Below are positions 8,045-16,321 of a stretch of 64,000 nucleotides of DNA, piece after piece. Below the pieces are notes generated by a model, which had not been told where the DNA came from, did no database searches, and saw only the letters and a list, made by a program, of their open reading frames with translations. The translations under genes were made by a program, and so were the position numbers. Source of the DNA: Alistipes communis (lineage in GTDB: Bacteria; Bacteroidota; Bacteroidia; Bacteroidales; Rikenellaceae); assembly GCF_006542665.1 (NCBI RefSeq), contig NZ_AP019735.1:1116001-1180000 (forward strand). Reading direction: 5' to 3'. Each line of letters opens with the position of its first letter. Position 1 is the first letter of the stretch.

Positions 8045-9409
8045 ATGAAAACGAAAAAAATCCTGCTGCCCGATCAGATGATCCCCGCCCAATGGTACAA
8101 CATCGTGGCCGACATGCCGCAGAAACCGCTGCCGCCGCTCGATCCCCGCACCCGCCGTCCCGTGACGGCCGAACAGATGAACTGCATCTTCGCCGAAGAA
8201 CTCGTACGGCAGGAGTTCTCGACCGAACGCTTCATCGACATCCCCGACGAGGTGCGCGACCTCTACCGCATCTGGCGCTGTACGCCGCTCGTGCGGGCCT
8301 ATGCGCTGGAACGGGCGCTCGACACGCCGGCGAAGATCTATTTCAAGAACGAAAGCGTCTCGCCCGCCGGCTCGCACAAGCCCAACACGGCCCTGCCGCA
8401 GGCCTACTACAACGCCAAACAGGGCATCAAGCACCTGACGACCGAAACGGGCGGCGGACAATGGGGTTCGGCCATCGCGCTGGCCAGCCAGTACTTCGGC
8501 CTCGACCTGAAAGTCTTCATGGTCAAGGTCAGCTACGAGCAGAAACCTTACCGCAAGCTGCTGATGAACACGTGGGGAGCCGAGGTGATCCCCTCGCCCA
8601 GCACGCTGACCGATGCGGGACGCCGCGCTCTGGCCGACGATCCCGACTGCTCGGGCAACCTCGGGCTAGCGATCTCCGAGGCGGTCGAGACAGCCGTACA
8701 GCACCCCGACGACACGCGCTACTGCCTGGGCAGCGTACTGAACCACGTGCTGCTGCACCAGACCGTCATCGGCGAGGAGGCGCTCGTGCAGATGGAGATG
8801 GCGGGCGACGAACCCGACGTGGTGATCGGCTGCTTCGGCGGCGGTTCGAACTTCGCAGGCATCGGCTTCCCGTTCCTGCGCCGCAACCTCCGCGAAGGAG
8901 CCCGCACGCGCATCGTGGCCGTCGAACCCGCCTCGTGCCCCAAACTCACGCGCGGCACGTTCCAGTACGACTTCGGCGACGTGGCGGGCATGACTCCCAT
9001 GCTGCCCATGTATACGCTGGGACACAACTTCCAGCCGGCAGATATCCACGCCGGAGGATTGCGCTACCACGGTGCCGGCAGCATCGTAAGCCAACTGCTC
9101 CGCGACGGGCTGATCGAGGCGCAGGCCGTTCCGCAGCTCGAAACCTTCCGTGCGGGGCTGCTCTTCGCCCGCACCGAGGGTATCGTACCGGCTCCCGAAT
9201 CGACCCACGCCATCGCCGCCGCCGTCCGCGAAGCGCTGCGCGCCAAGGAGGAGGGAGCGTCGAAGACGATTCTCTTCAACCTGTCGGGCCACGGCATGAT
9301 CGATCTCTACGCCTACGAACAGTACTTCGCGGACAAGTTGCAGGACTACACCGTCACCGACGCCGAACTGCGACGCACGATCGACCAGCTCGACCGGATC
9401 ATCAAATAA
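8045..9409 (+). CDS. trpB: Tryptophan synthase beta chain, TrpB2 type
   Basis: A 454-residue PLP enzyme of the longer TrpB2 (TrpB-like) class. The PLP lysine lies in PAGSHKPNTA, the GGGQWGSA loop follows, and the phosphate-binding glycine loop is CFGGGSNFAG. The extended N-terminus (about 50 residues before the RxTPL-like segment) and the total length near 450 distinguish it from TrpB1 (about 400). It converts indole and serine to tryptophan. No trpA or other trp gene is adjacent, yet the gene sits behind a Trp leader peptide and attenuator, indicating tryptophan-responsive control. A strong terminator follows, so it is probably monocistronic. Confidence 0.9.
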   Translation: MKTKKILLPDQMIPAQWYNIVADMPQKPLPPLDPRTRRPVTAEQMNCIFAEELVRQEFSTERFIDIPDEVRDLYRIWRCTPLVRAYALERALDTPAKIYFKNESVSPAGSHKPNTALPQAYYNAKQGIKHLTTETGGGQWGSAIALASQYFGLDLKVFMVKVSYEQKPYRKLLMNTWGAEVIPSPSTLTDAGRRALADDPDCSGNLGLAISEAVETAVQHPDDTRYCLGSVLNHVLLHQTVIGEEALVQMEMAGDEPDVVIGCFGGGSNFAGIGFPFLRRNLREGARTRIVAVEPASCPKLTRGTFQYDFGDVAGMTPMLPMYTLGHNFQPADIHAGGLRYHGAGSIVSQLLRDGLIEAQAVPQLETFRAGLLFARTEGIVPAPESTHAIAAAVREALRAKEEGASKTILFNLSGHGMIDLYAYEQYFADKLQDYTVTDAELRRTIDQLDRIIK

Positions 9410-9458
9410 CGCCCTGCGCCTCCTTCTCTCCGATTTCCGCCGGCCGACCGGCCGGTTC

Positions 9459-9489
9459 GAGTTCCCTCCGGCGGAGGGAACTCTTTTTT
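9459..9489 (+). terminator. Intrinsic terminator after trpB
   Basis: GAGTTCCCTCC pairs perfectly with GGAGGGAACTC around a short loop and is followed by TTTTTT, 50 bp after the trpB stop codon. Confidence 0.9.
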
Positions 9490-9554
9490 CGCCGGGACAC
9501 CGTCAGGAAGGCCGCAGGGATTTTCGCCGCCTTCGTAAAAAAACTCCGAAAAAA

Positions 9555-9585
9555 TTTGCATCTTCCGGACTTTTTCGTACTTTTG
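9555..9585 (+). promoter_or_regulatory. Promoter of the pheA transcript (-33 TTTG, -7 TACTTTTG)
   Basis: TTTG at 9555-9558 and TACTTTTG at 9578-9585 are separated by 19 bp, matching the Bacteroidota consensus. The transcript would begin near 9592, shortly before the Phe leader peptide. Confidence 0.8.
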
Positions 9586-9607
9586 TTCCATACAGACGAT
9601 TGAAGAC

Positions 9608-9664
9608 ATGCAGTCATTCGGTTTTGCATACAACTTTTTCAGCTTTTTCTATTTTAGCAGATAG
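9608..9664 (+). CDS. pheL: Phe leader peptide
   Basis: An 18-codon frame reads MQSFGFAYNFFSFFYFSR, with seven Phe and two Tyr codons, ending at the TAG 9662-9664. It lies between a consensus promoter and pheA and is followed by an attenuator hairpin. The Phe enrichment is what a PheL-type leader controlling prephenate dehydratase needs. Stalling over the Phe-rich stretch (9635-9655) would leave the antiterminator strand at 9666 free. Confidence 0.88.
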   Translation: MQSFGFAYNFFSFFYFSR

Positions 9665-9665
9665 A

Positions 9666-9742
9666 GAACGGGGTTGTATGGTCTGAATCGATTACGAAAT
9701 GAATAACGTATGAATCCCGTTCCGCCGCGAACGGGATTTTTT
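9666..9742 (+). promoter_or_regulatory. Phe attenuator: antiterminator and terminator
   Basis: The terminator is AATCCCGTTC (9713-9722) pairing with GAACGGGATT (9729-9738), followed by a T-run to 9742. The left arm can alternatively pair with GAACGGGGTT at 9666-9675 (10 bp, one G-U), which begins two bases after the leader stop codon. A ribosome terminating at 9662-9664 would cover this strand and favour termination. The design is the same as that of the Trp attenuator 1.7 kb upstream. Confidence 0.85.
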
Positions 9743-9755
9743 ATTGACACTACGG

Positions 9756-10592
9756 ATGAAACAGGTTACCATTCAGGGCGAGCCGGGGTGTTTCCACGAA
9801 GAGGCCGCACGGCGCTATTTCGGCGACGAGCCGATCGAGATCGTCCCCTGCCGGACGTTCGAGGCGCAGTTCGAACGGATGCGGCACGAAGGATCGCTGC
9901 TGGGCATCGTCGCCATCGAAAATACCATCGCCGGCAGTCTGTTGCAGAATCACGAATTGTTGCGCCGCAGCGAATCGCAGATCATCGGCGAATGCAAACT
10001 GCGCATCTCGCACGTGCTGGCGGCCCTTCCCGGCCAACGGCTCGACGAGCTGAGCGAAGTCAACTCCCACCCGATCGCCCTGATGCAGTGCGGCGAATTC
10101 CTCAAAGCCCACCCGCAGCTCAAAGCCGTCGAGCGGGACGACACGGCGGGCAGCGCCGCCGAGATCGCCGAACGCCGTCTCACGGGACACGCCGCCATCT
10201 GCGGCCGGCTGGCGGCCGAACGCTACGGATTGGAGATTCTCGAAGAGGGTATCGAGACCAACAAACGCAACTTCACGCGCTTCCTGCTGCTGGCCGACCG
10301 CTACCACGCCGACCGCCACACGGGTTCCGCCCGCGCCGACAAGGCATCGCTCGTATTCAGCCTGCCGCATACCCAGGGAAGCCTCTCCAAAGTACTGACC
10401 ATCCTTTCGTTCTACGACATCAACCTCACCAAAATCCAGTCGATGCCCATTATCGGCTGCGAATGGGAGTACCGCTTCTACGTGGACGTATCCTTTGCGG
10501 ACTACACCCGTTACCGGCAGTCGATCGACGCGATCACCCCTTTGACCAAAGATTTCAAAATTCTGGGCGAATACGCCGCATTCAACGAATAA
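9756..10592 (+). CDS. pheA: Prephenate dehydratase
   Basis: A 278-residue enzyme converting prephenate to phenylpyruvate. The periplasmic-binding-like catalytic domain spans about 1-185, with the catalytic Thr in the NFTRFLLL motif. A C-terminal ACT domain (about 195-275; QGSLSKVLTIL, DINLTKIQSMP) is the usual site of phenylalanine feedback inhibition. There is no fused chorismate mutase; that activity is in the next gene. An in-frame TTG at 9744 lies inside the terminator T-run, so the ATG at 9756 (MKQVTIQG) is used. Regulated by the upstream Phe attenuator. The next gene starts 16 bp downstream, suggesting one operon. Confidence 0.93.
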   Translation: MKQVTIQGEPGCFHEEAARRYFGDEPIEIVPCRTFEAQFERMRHEGSLLGIVAIENTIAGSLLQNHELLRRSESQIIGECKLRISHVLAALPGQRLDELSEVNSHPIALMQCGEFLKAHPQLKAVERDDTAGSAAEIAERRLTGHAAICGRLAAERYGLEILEEGIETNKRNFTRFLLLADRYHADRHTGSARADKASLVFSLPHTQGSLSKVLTILSFYDINLTKIQSMPIIGCEWEYRFYVDVSFADYTRYRQSIDAITPLTKDFKILGEYAAFNE

Positions 10593-10608
10593 ATACCCCG
10601 ATAAGATT

Positions 10609-11679
10609 ATGGAAATGAACGATCTGCAACCCATCATACTTCCCGGCATCCCGGCCAGGCGGCCGCTCGTAATCGCCGGCCCGTGCAGTGCCGAAACCGA
10701 AGAGCAGGTGCTCGCGGCCGCCCGCGCGCTCGCCGCGCAGGAGGTGAAGATCTTCCGCGCCGGCATCTGGAAACCCCGCACCAAGCCCGGCGGATTCGAG
10801 GGCGTGGGGGTCGAAGGACTGCGCTGGCTGCAACGTGTCAAGGCCGAAACCGGCATGTACGTCTCGACCGAAGTGGCCACCGAGCGCCACGTCTTCGAAG
10901 CGCTTAAAGCGGGGGTCGACCTGCTGTGGATCGGCGCCCGCACCTCGGCCAATCCTTTCGCCATGCAAGAACTGGCAGGAGCGCTGCGCGGCGTGGACAT
11001 TCCGGTGCTGGTCAAGAATCCGGTCAATCCCGATCTCGAACTCTGGATCGGCGCCATCGAACGTCTCTACAACGCCGGCCTCCGGCGGCTGGGAGCCATC
11101 CACCGCGGATTCAGCAGCTACGACCGCACGATCTACCGCAACCAGCCCCAGTGGCACATCCCGATCGAACTGCGCCGCCGGCTGCCGCAACTGCCGCTGC
11201 TGTGCGATCCGAGCCACATCGGCGGTAAACGCGAACTGATAGCGCCGCTTTCGCAGGAGGCCATGGACCTGGGCTTCGACGGGCTGATCGTCGAATCGCA
11301 CTGCACCCCCGACGAGGCGTGGAGCGACAAACAACAGCAGGTGACCCCCGACGTGCTCTGCTTCATGCTGCATACGCTCGTCGTGCGCGAAACGACCCAG
11401 ACCACCGAACCGCTGGCCGAACTGCGGCAGCAGATCGACCGGCTCGACGACGAACTGCTGGCACTCATGGCCAAGCGCATGCGCATCTCGCGCGAGATCG
11501 GGCAGTACAAGAAAGAGCACAGTATGCCGATCCTGCAAGCCAAGCGTTACGACGAAATCCTCAACAAACGCGGTGCACAGGCCGTCGAGCTGGGTATCAA
11601 CCCCGAATTCGTCAAGACACTGCTGCAAGCCATCCACGAAGAGTCCGTCCACGAACAGGTCAAGGTCATCAACGGCTGA
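10609..11679 (+). CDS. Bifunctional DAHP synthase / chorismate mutase
   Basis: A 356-residue fusion. Residues about 1-260 are the short AroA(G)/KDPG-aldolase-like DAHP synthase (AGPCSAE, FRAGIWKPRTKPGGF, KNPVNPD, CDPSHIGG), the first committed step of the shikimate pathway. Residues about 265-350 are an AroQ-type chorismate mutase (LRQQIDRLDDELLALMAKR, ISREIGQYKK). This fusion is common in Bacteroidota. With pheA it joins the entry step, chorismate to prephenate, and prephenate to phenylpyruvate in one operon, consistent with Phe-leader control. No clear terminator was seen after it. Confidence 0.92.
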   Translation: MEMNDLQPIILPGIPARRPLVIAGPCSAETEEQVLAAARALAAQEVKIFRAGIWKPRTKPGGFEGVGVEGLRWLQRVKAETGMYVSTEVATERHVFEALKAGVDLLWIGARTSANPFAMQELAGALRGVDIPVLVKNPVNPDLELWIGAIERLYNAGLRRLGAIHRGFSSYDRTIYRNQPQWHIPIELRRRLPQLPLLCDPSHIGGKRELIAPLSQEAMDLGFDGLIVESHCTPDEAWSDKQQQVTPDVLCFMLHTLVVRETTQTTEPLAELRQQIDRLDDELLALMAKRMRISREIGQYKKEHSMPILQAKRYDEILNKRGAQAVELGINPEFVKTLLQAIHEESVHEQVKVING

Positions 11680-11756
11680 CCCGCTCCCCGACCGGCGGAA
11701 ACCCCTCCGCAGCAGAGGATGTTCTCACGCAAAAACAGCCGGTCGGCAAACGGGCG

Positions 11757-11811
11757 GAGCCGGATTCGTTCGGACTATGCCGAGGCGAGAAAACGAAGAA
11801 TGAAATTCAAC
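11757..11811 (+). repeat. Short intergenic repeat, copy A (55 bp)
   Basis: A 55-bp stretch (GAGCCG...ATTCAAC) matches positions 16261-16315 at 49 of 55 bases; all six differences are transitions. The end of each copy lies shortly before the start codon of an envelope or exported protein gene (17 bp here). The central CTATGCCGAGGCG block is identical. The role is unknown; it could be a leader element or a miniature repeat. Confidence 0.75.
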
Positions 11812-11828
11812 CTTATAACCCTAACTTT

Positions 11829-12944
11829 ATGAATGAACCCAAACTCTCCCAACGCCTGCTGTCGCTCGACGCCCTGAGAGGCTTCGACATGCTCTTCATC
11901 ATGGGCTTCGCAACGCTCGTCGTCAACGTCTGCCATCTCTTTCCGGGCGACGTATCGGCAGCCGTCGCCGAATCGATGAGCCATCCCGCATGGCACGGCT
12001 TCTCGCATCACGACACCATCTTCCCGCTCTTCCTCTTCATCGCGGGCATCTCCTATCCCTTTTCGCTCGCGAAGCAGCGATCGCTGGGGGCGACGCAGGG
12101 CGACCTCTACCGCAAGATTCTGAAACGGGGCGCACTGCTCATCCTCTTCGGACTGATCTACAACGGTCTCTTCCGGTTGGACTGGCCGATGCGCACGGCC
12201 AGCGTACTGGGCCGTATCGGCCTGGCGTGGGCGCTCGCCGCGATGCTGTTCCTCAACTTCCGCACCCGCACCCGCATCGGAATCGTCGGCGCGATCCTCG
12301 TCGGCTACTGGGCGCTGCTGGCCTTAGTCCCCGCTCCCGACGCTCCGGCGGGCGCCGACGTCTATTCGATGGAGGGAACGATCGTGGGCTACATCGACCG
12401 GCTGCTGCTGCCGGGCAAGCTCCACAACAAGATCTTCGATCCCGAGGGGCTGCTCTCCACGGTGCCGGCCGTCGCCACGGCGATGCTCGGAATGCTCACC
12501 GGAGAGTTCGTCCGCCTCTCCGAACAACGTCTCTCCGGCAATCGCAAGGCACTCTACATGGCGCTGGCCGCTGTCGCCTTCACGCTCGTCGGCATATTGT
12601 GGGATCTCAGCTTCCCGATCAACAAGAAGCTGTGGACCAGCTCGTTCGTCTGCGTCGTCGCAGGATACTCGCTCGGCATGTTCGCCCTCTTCTACTGGAT
12701 CATCGACGTCAAGGGATACAAGGGCTGGGTGCTGCCGTTCCAGGTGATCGGGCTCAACTCGATTACGATCTACATGGCGCAGCGCATCGTCGACTTCAAG
12801 GGGATCTCCGCTTTCTTTTTCGGCGGTCTGGCCGCGAAGATGCCGGAGGCGCTGGCACCGGTCGTCGCCAGCACGGGCTATCTGCTCGTCAGCTGGCTCT
12901 TCCTCTATTTCCTCTATAAAAAGCGGATTTTCCTGAAAGTCTGA
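11829..12944 (+). CDS. DUF5009/heparan-alpha-glucosaminide acetyltransferase-like membrane protein
   Basis: A 371-residue multi-spanning inner-membrane protein. The N-terminal signature LSLDALRGFDMLFIMG, then HHDTIFPLFLFIAG, and about ten hydrophobic segments match the DUF5009/DUF1624 acyltransferase family, related to lysosomal HGSNAT. These proteins are thought to move acyl groups across the membrane to sugars; the substrate here is unknown. The start ATG 11829 lies 17 bp after the 55-bp repeat. A longer frame back to 11319 is only a run-through over the preceding gene. A terminator follows. Confidence 0.82.
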   Translation: MNEPKLSQRLLSLDALRGFDMLFIMGFATLVVNVCHLFPGDVSAAVAESMSHPAWHGFSHHDTIFPLFLFIAGISYPFSLAKQRSLGATQGDLYRKILKRGALLILFGLIYNGLFRLDWPMRTASVLGRIGLAWALAAMLFLNFRTRTRIGIVGAILVGYWALLALVPAPDAPAGADVYSMEGTIVGYIDRLLLPGKLHNKIFDPEGLLSTVPAVATAMLGMLTGEFVRLSEQRLSGNRKALYMALAAVAFTLVGILWDLSFPINKKLWTSSFVCVVAGYSLGMFALFYWIIDVKGYKGWVLPFQVIGLNSITIYMAQRIVDFKGISAFFFGGLAAKMPEALAPVVASTGYLLVSWLFLYFLYKKRIFLKV

Positions 12945-12964
12945 CCGCTGCCGTGCACAGCGAA

Positions 12965-13003
12965 AAAAGAGAGCTTGCGGCACTTCGTCGCAGGTTCTCT
13001 TTT
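12965..13003 (+). terminator. Intrinsic terminator
   Basis: AAAAGAGAGCTTGCG pairs with CGCAGGTTCTCTTTT (two G-U pairs) around a short loop, with a T-rich 3' flank, 20 bp after the membrane-protein gene. The A/T symmetry could also serve the opposite strand. Confidence 0.8.
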
Positions 13004-13035
13004 CGTTTCGAAATGATCCCTCCGGAACGCAAAAA

Positions 13036-13066
13036 CATCGGCCGGACTGAATCAGCCCGGCCGATG
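13036..13066. repeat. Long perfect-type inverted repeat
   Basis: CATCGGCCGG-CTGA and its complement form a 15-bp stem with one mismatch and almost no loop. No T-run follows, so it is not a standard terminator. Confidence 0.6.
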
Positions 13067-13458
13067 CCCCCTTACATAATTATCAACCTATATGCAAACT
13101 TGACGAAGAAAGATTTCGGTTTTTCAACCCAAAACTTTCATGACAAAACAAATATAGAAACTAAAATTCAGATTACAAAATTTTCCACCGTATATTTACA
13201 AATAAAAGATTATTTTATTCGATTTCGAGACGAATTACCTTTCGAAACCGCAAATCCGCGCCCTCCGAGCCGAAAAATCGCTGCCGGATTCGGTAACCGG
13301 AACGAAATCGTTAACTTTGAACCGCGGCAGCGCCCGACAACGGAACAGGCCGCATACTCCCGATCCGGCCCTAATCGGAACGCTCCGCACAAGCGGTGCG
13401 GAGCGCGCTCTTCGCGATGCCGGAGAGGCCGAAAAACATACATGCAGAATCAGATACC
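13067..13458. other. AT-rich intergenic region without recognised gene
   Basis: About 390 bp, markedly more AT-rich than its surroundings up to about 13260. No start codon with a family-like product was seen on either strand. Part of it may be the promoter region of the GNAT gene, but no consensus TAnnTTTG box close to the start was identified. Confidence 0.4.
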
Positions 13459-14094
13459 ATGCTCGACAAATCGCTCCCTTACAAAAGCATCATCATGCGC
13501 ATGGAAGCCGCCGTCGCCGAACGGCTCGCTCCGCCCGCTCCTGCTGCGGGCTATCGCATCCGCCCCTTCGTGCCGGGCGACGAACGCCACTGGGCTCGCA
13601 TCGAAACCTCGGTCGGAGAGTTCTCCGAGGAAGCGGCGGCGCGCGCCTATTTCGAGCGCGTCTACCTGCCCGAAGCCGCCTTGCGGTGCCTCTTCGTCGT
13701 CACGGAACGGGACGAACCCGTCGCAACGGCGACGACATGGACGGAAGAGGAGGCATCGCTGCGTCAGCTACAACTCCAATGGGTGGCCGTCGAACCCGCC
13801 CACCAGGGACGGGGTCTGGGACGTGCGATCGCCACGGCGGCGGTACGACGGGCCGTACGACTCGCCCCCGGCGAAGCGATCCTGCTGCATACGCAGACGT
13901 GGAGCCACCGGGCGCTGCGGCTCTACCGCAGCCTCGGATTCCGCTTCTGCCGCACGCAGACGATCGTCATGCGGAGCAAGGAGGGGACGGGCATGAAGCG
14001 TTACCCCAACGAATTCGAAGAGGCGATGGAGGTATTGCGCCGCACGGTCGCCCCCGCCGAGATCGACGAATGGCGCCGCACGGCGTTCCGGTGA
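13459..14094 (+). CDS. GNAT family N-acetyltransferase
   Basis: A 211-residue protein with a GNAT fold. The acetyl-CoA-binding motif A is visible as VAVEPAHQGRGLGRAIATAA, followed by a motif-B-like segment with HRALRLYRSLGFR. About 45 residues at the C-terminus (MKRYPNEFEEAMEVL...) extend beyond the GNAT core and may be a small added helix pair. The start at 13459 (MLDKSLPYK) is chosen over 13396, whose extra residues look non-coding. The acceptor substrate is unknown. It converges with manA (13 bp between stop codons). Confidence 0.8.
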   Translation: MLDKSLPYKSIIMRMEAAVAERLAPPAPAAGYRIRPFVPGDERHWARIETSVGEFSEEAAARAYFERVYLPEAALRCLFVVTERDEPVATATTWTEEEASLRQLQLQWVAVEPAHQGRGLGRAIATAAVRRAVRLAPGEAILLHTQTWSHRALRLYRSLGFRFCRTQTIVMRSKEGTGMKRYPNEFEEAMEVLRRTVAPAEIDEWRRTAFR

Positions 14095-14107
14095 TCGGAA
14101 GGATCGG

Positions 14108-15094
14108 CTACTCTTCGGGCGTTTCGATGTAGCTGCTCAGGAAGCGCAGCCCCCCGTGTCCCGGCAACAGCGTGACCTGCCGCGTCGAGGCGGGGATCAG
14201 TACGGTCTCGCCCTGCCGCACCGCCACACGGTTCCCTTCGGAATCGACCAACTCGCCCGCACCTGCGACGAAGATCAGCACCACGAACGAATCGAGCGCC
14301 GAATAGTCGCACAGCACGCTGAACGTGGCGTCGCAGAGGTGCGTGGTGAAATAGGGGCAGGCGACCAGCTCCGTGTCCTTGTTGCGGATCCGCTCGTAGT
14401 GCGTGCGGTAGTCGTCCGGCACGGTGTAGTCGATCGCCTCCTTGGCCAGCTCGGTATGGAGTTCGCGCGGCTTGCCGTCGGGCCCCGGCCGGTCGTAGTC
14501 GTAGATGCGGTAGGTCAGGTCCGACGTCTGCTGGATCTCGGCGATGAAAGCGCCGGCGCCGATGCTGTGGACACGCCCCGCCGGCAGGAAAAAGACGTCG
14601 CCCGCAGCGATGGGATGGTCGCGCAGCAGGTCGCAGATCGTATGGTCGGCTACCGCCGCGGCATAGGTTTCGGCATCCACGCGGCGGTCGAAACCGATAC
14701 GCAGACTGGCGCCGCCCGTCTCCGAAACGACGTACCACATCTCGGTCTTGCCGTGCATCCGGTGACGCTCCCACGCCAGACGGTCGTCGGGGTGTACCTG
14801 AATCGACAGATCCTCGCGGGCGTCGATGAATTTGACCAGCAGCGGAAATTCGTTGCCGAAACGTTCGTAATTGCTCTTTCCCACCAGTTCGGCGCCGTAG
14901 CGGTCGATCAGCTCCGGCAGGGAAACACCCTTGCAGGGCCCCTCGGCGACGATCGATTCGTGTCCGGCGACGCCCGACAGCTCCCAGCTCTCGCCGATCG
15001 ACCGCACGGAGGTCTCGACGCCCTTGTAGGCGGCGATCTTCTCGCCGCCCCAGATCATGGGACGCAGGAAAGGTTCGAATTTCAAAGGATACAT
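14108..15094 (-). CDS. manA: Mannose-6-phosphate isomerase, class I
   Basis: A 328-residue cupin-type isomerase interconverting mannose-6-phosphate and fructose-6-phosphate. The zinc-site motifs are LSIQVHPDD (Gln, His), GKTEMWYV (Glu) and AGRVHSIG (His). The N-terminus FLRPMIWGGEKI is typical of the short Firmicutes/Bacteroidota form. The ATG at 15094 gives the family start MYPLKFEP; upstream codons overlap the end of the AraC gene. The upstream AraC gene on the same strand (49 bp away) may be cotranscribed with it. Confidence 0.93.
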   Translation of the reverse strand: MYPLKFEPFLRPMIWGGEKIAAYKGVETSVRSIGESWELSGVAGHESIVAEGPCKGVSLPELIDRYGAELVGKSNYERFGNEFPLLVKFIDAREDLSIQVHPDDRLAWERHRMHGKTEMWYVVSETGGASLRIGFDRRVDAETYAAAVADHTICDLLRDHPIAAGDVFFLPAGRVHSIGAGAFIAEIQQTSDLTYRIYDYDRPGPDGKPRELHTELAKEAIDYTVPDDYRTHYERIRNKDTELVACPYFTTHLCDATFSVLCDYSALDSFVVLIFVAGAGELVDSEGNRVAVRQGETVLIPASTRQVTLLPGHGGLRFLSSYIETPEE

Positions 15095-15143
15095 GATATC
15101 TATCGATTTTGTAAGATTCTTTTTTACCGGAACTCCCGAGCAC

Positions 15144-16046
15144 TCAGTCGAAACGGCTCCTGTACCTGTTGGGAGTGCAACCGACCACGTTCTTGAAGAG
15201 TCTGGTAAAGTGCGCGGGGTATTTGAATCCCAGTTCGTAGGCCACCTCGGCGATCGAGCGCGCGGGGTCGGCGATGCGCTCCTTGGCCGCATCGATGAGC
15301 CGCAGGCGGATGTGCTCCTGCGCCGTCTTTCCCGTCAGGCGTTTGACCAGGTCGCCGAAGTAGTTGGCCGACAGGTGGAGCTCCTGCGTGCAGTACTGCA
15401 CGGTGGGCAGCCCTTCGGTCTGGGGTTTGTCGGAGAGGAAATAGTCGTCGAGCGTGCGTTCGAAGCGCGCCAGAATATCCTTTCCCGCCACGTCGCTGCG
15501 CGTGATGAACTGGCGGTCGTAGAAGCGCACGCAGTAGTTGAGGAACATCTCGATGTTGTTCACGACGAGCGTGCGGCTGTGGCGGTCGATGGCGTGCTGC
15601 AACTCGTGGCGGATGTTGTGCAGGCAGTCGAGGATCGTGCGCCGCTCCTGCTCCGAGAGGTGGAGCGCTTCGCGTACCTCGTAGGAGAAGAAGGTGTAGT
15701 TGCGGATGTTGCGCCCCAGCTGCGTGCCGCGCAGCAGATCGGGGTGGAAGAGAAGCGCCCAGCCTTTGGGCTGGAATTTCACGCCCCGATTGTCGAACCC
15801 GACGCACTGCCCCGGGGCGAGGAAGACGAGCGTCCCCTCCTGATAGTCGTAGGTGCGACGGCCGTACTGGATATCGCCGCACTTGACATCTTTGAGAAAT
15901 ACCGTGTAGAACCCCACGCAGAACCGGACGCGCTCGCAGAGCGGACACTGCGAAAAGTCGATGACGCTGACGAGCGGGTGCAGCGTCGGATAGTGCACCA
16001 GATCGTTATACTGTTCGACACGATCCAGTTTCAATACGTTCTCCAT
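15144..16046 (-). CDS. AraC family transcriptional regulator (copy 1)
   Basis: A 300-residue regulator with an N-terminal cupin-like sensing domain (about 1-150) and a C-terminal AraC double helix-turn-helix (about 200-300; ANYFGDLVKRLTGKTAQEHI, IAEVAYELGFKYPAHFTRLF). The start ATG at 16046 follows a TAACTTTG promoter box by about 25 bases. The 3' 615 bp are almost identical, in inverted orientation, to the AraC gene at 17317-18219, whereas the sensing domains differ. This points to a recent duplication or gene conversion. It faces manA downstream and is divergent from the DUF362 gene, its most likely target. Confidence 0.88.
   Translation of the reverse strand: MENVLKLDRVEQYNDLVHYPTLHPLVSVIDFSQCPLCERVRFCVGFYTVFLKDVKCGDIQYGRRTYDYQEGTLVFLAPGQCVGFDNRGVKFQPKGWALLFHPDLLRGTQLGRNIRNYTFFSYEVREALHLSEQERRTILDCLHNIRHELQHAIDRHSRTLVVNNIEMFLNYCVRFYDRQFITRSDVAGKDILARFERTLDDYFLSDKPQTEGLPTVQYCTQELHLSANYFGDLVKRLTGKTAQEHIRLRLIDAAKERIADPARSIAEVAYELGFKYPAHFTRLFKNVVGCTPNRYRSRFD
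15160..15774 (-). repeat. 615-bp inverted repeat, left arm
   Basis: Near-identical to 17592-18206 in opposite orientation, with only scattered substitutions (one changes QYCTQEL to QYCAQEL). Both arms are 615 bp and encode the DNA-binding halves of two AraC regulators. Confidence 0.9.
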
Positions 16047-16070
16047 GATCGCGGCATTTTGAGACCTTCG

Positions 16071-16078
16071 CAAAGTTA
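16071..16078 (-). promoter_or_regulatory. Promoter -7 box of AraC copy 1
   Basis: On the minus strand TAACTTTG matches the Bacteroidota consensus and lies 25 bases upstream of the start codon. Confidence 0.6.
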
Positions 16079-16163
16079 CGCATTTTTTCGGTTTTTACGC
16101 GACAACCGTAATAATGGTAAGACAATCCGTGATCCGTATAACGGACCGGAAGTGCCGATGCGC

Positions 16164-16171
16164 TATTTTTG
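16164..16171 (+). promoter_or_regulatory. Promoter -7 box of the DUF362 gene
   Basis: TATTTTTG matches the Bacteroidota -7 box. It is divergent from the AraC promoter 90 bp away, and the transcript would carry the 55-bp repeat in its leader. Confidence 0.55.
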
Positions 16172-16260
16172 CAGTGTCGGAACCGAAGGCGTCGCCGGAC
16201 TTGCGCCCGAAGACGACGGAACCGATCGAAAAAACGAACCTTTTCGTTAAGCCGAGTGCA

Positions 16261-16315
16261 GAGCCGAATTTGTTCGGGCTATGCCGAGGCGGGAAAACGA
16301 AAAACGAAATTCAAC
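16261..16315 (+). repeat. Short intergenic repeat, copy B (55 bp)
   Basis: Matches 11757-11811 at 49 of 55 positions, with transitions only. It ends 6 bp before the DUF362 start codon, so it may include the ribosome-binding region. Confidence 0.75.
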
Positions 16316-16321
16316 GATACG

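Noticed and set aside
9744..9755. TTG start of pheA
   Set aside because: Lies within the T-run of the attenuator terminator; the ATG at 9756 gives the family N-terminus.
11319..11828. N-terminal extension of the acyltransferase-like gene
   Set aside because: This part overlaps the DAHP synthase/chorismate mutase gene and the 55-bp repeat; the protein family starts at 11829.
13036..13066. Inverted repeat as an intrinsic terminator
   Set aside because: A strong stem but no T-run on either side; kept only as a repeat.
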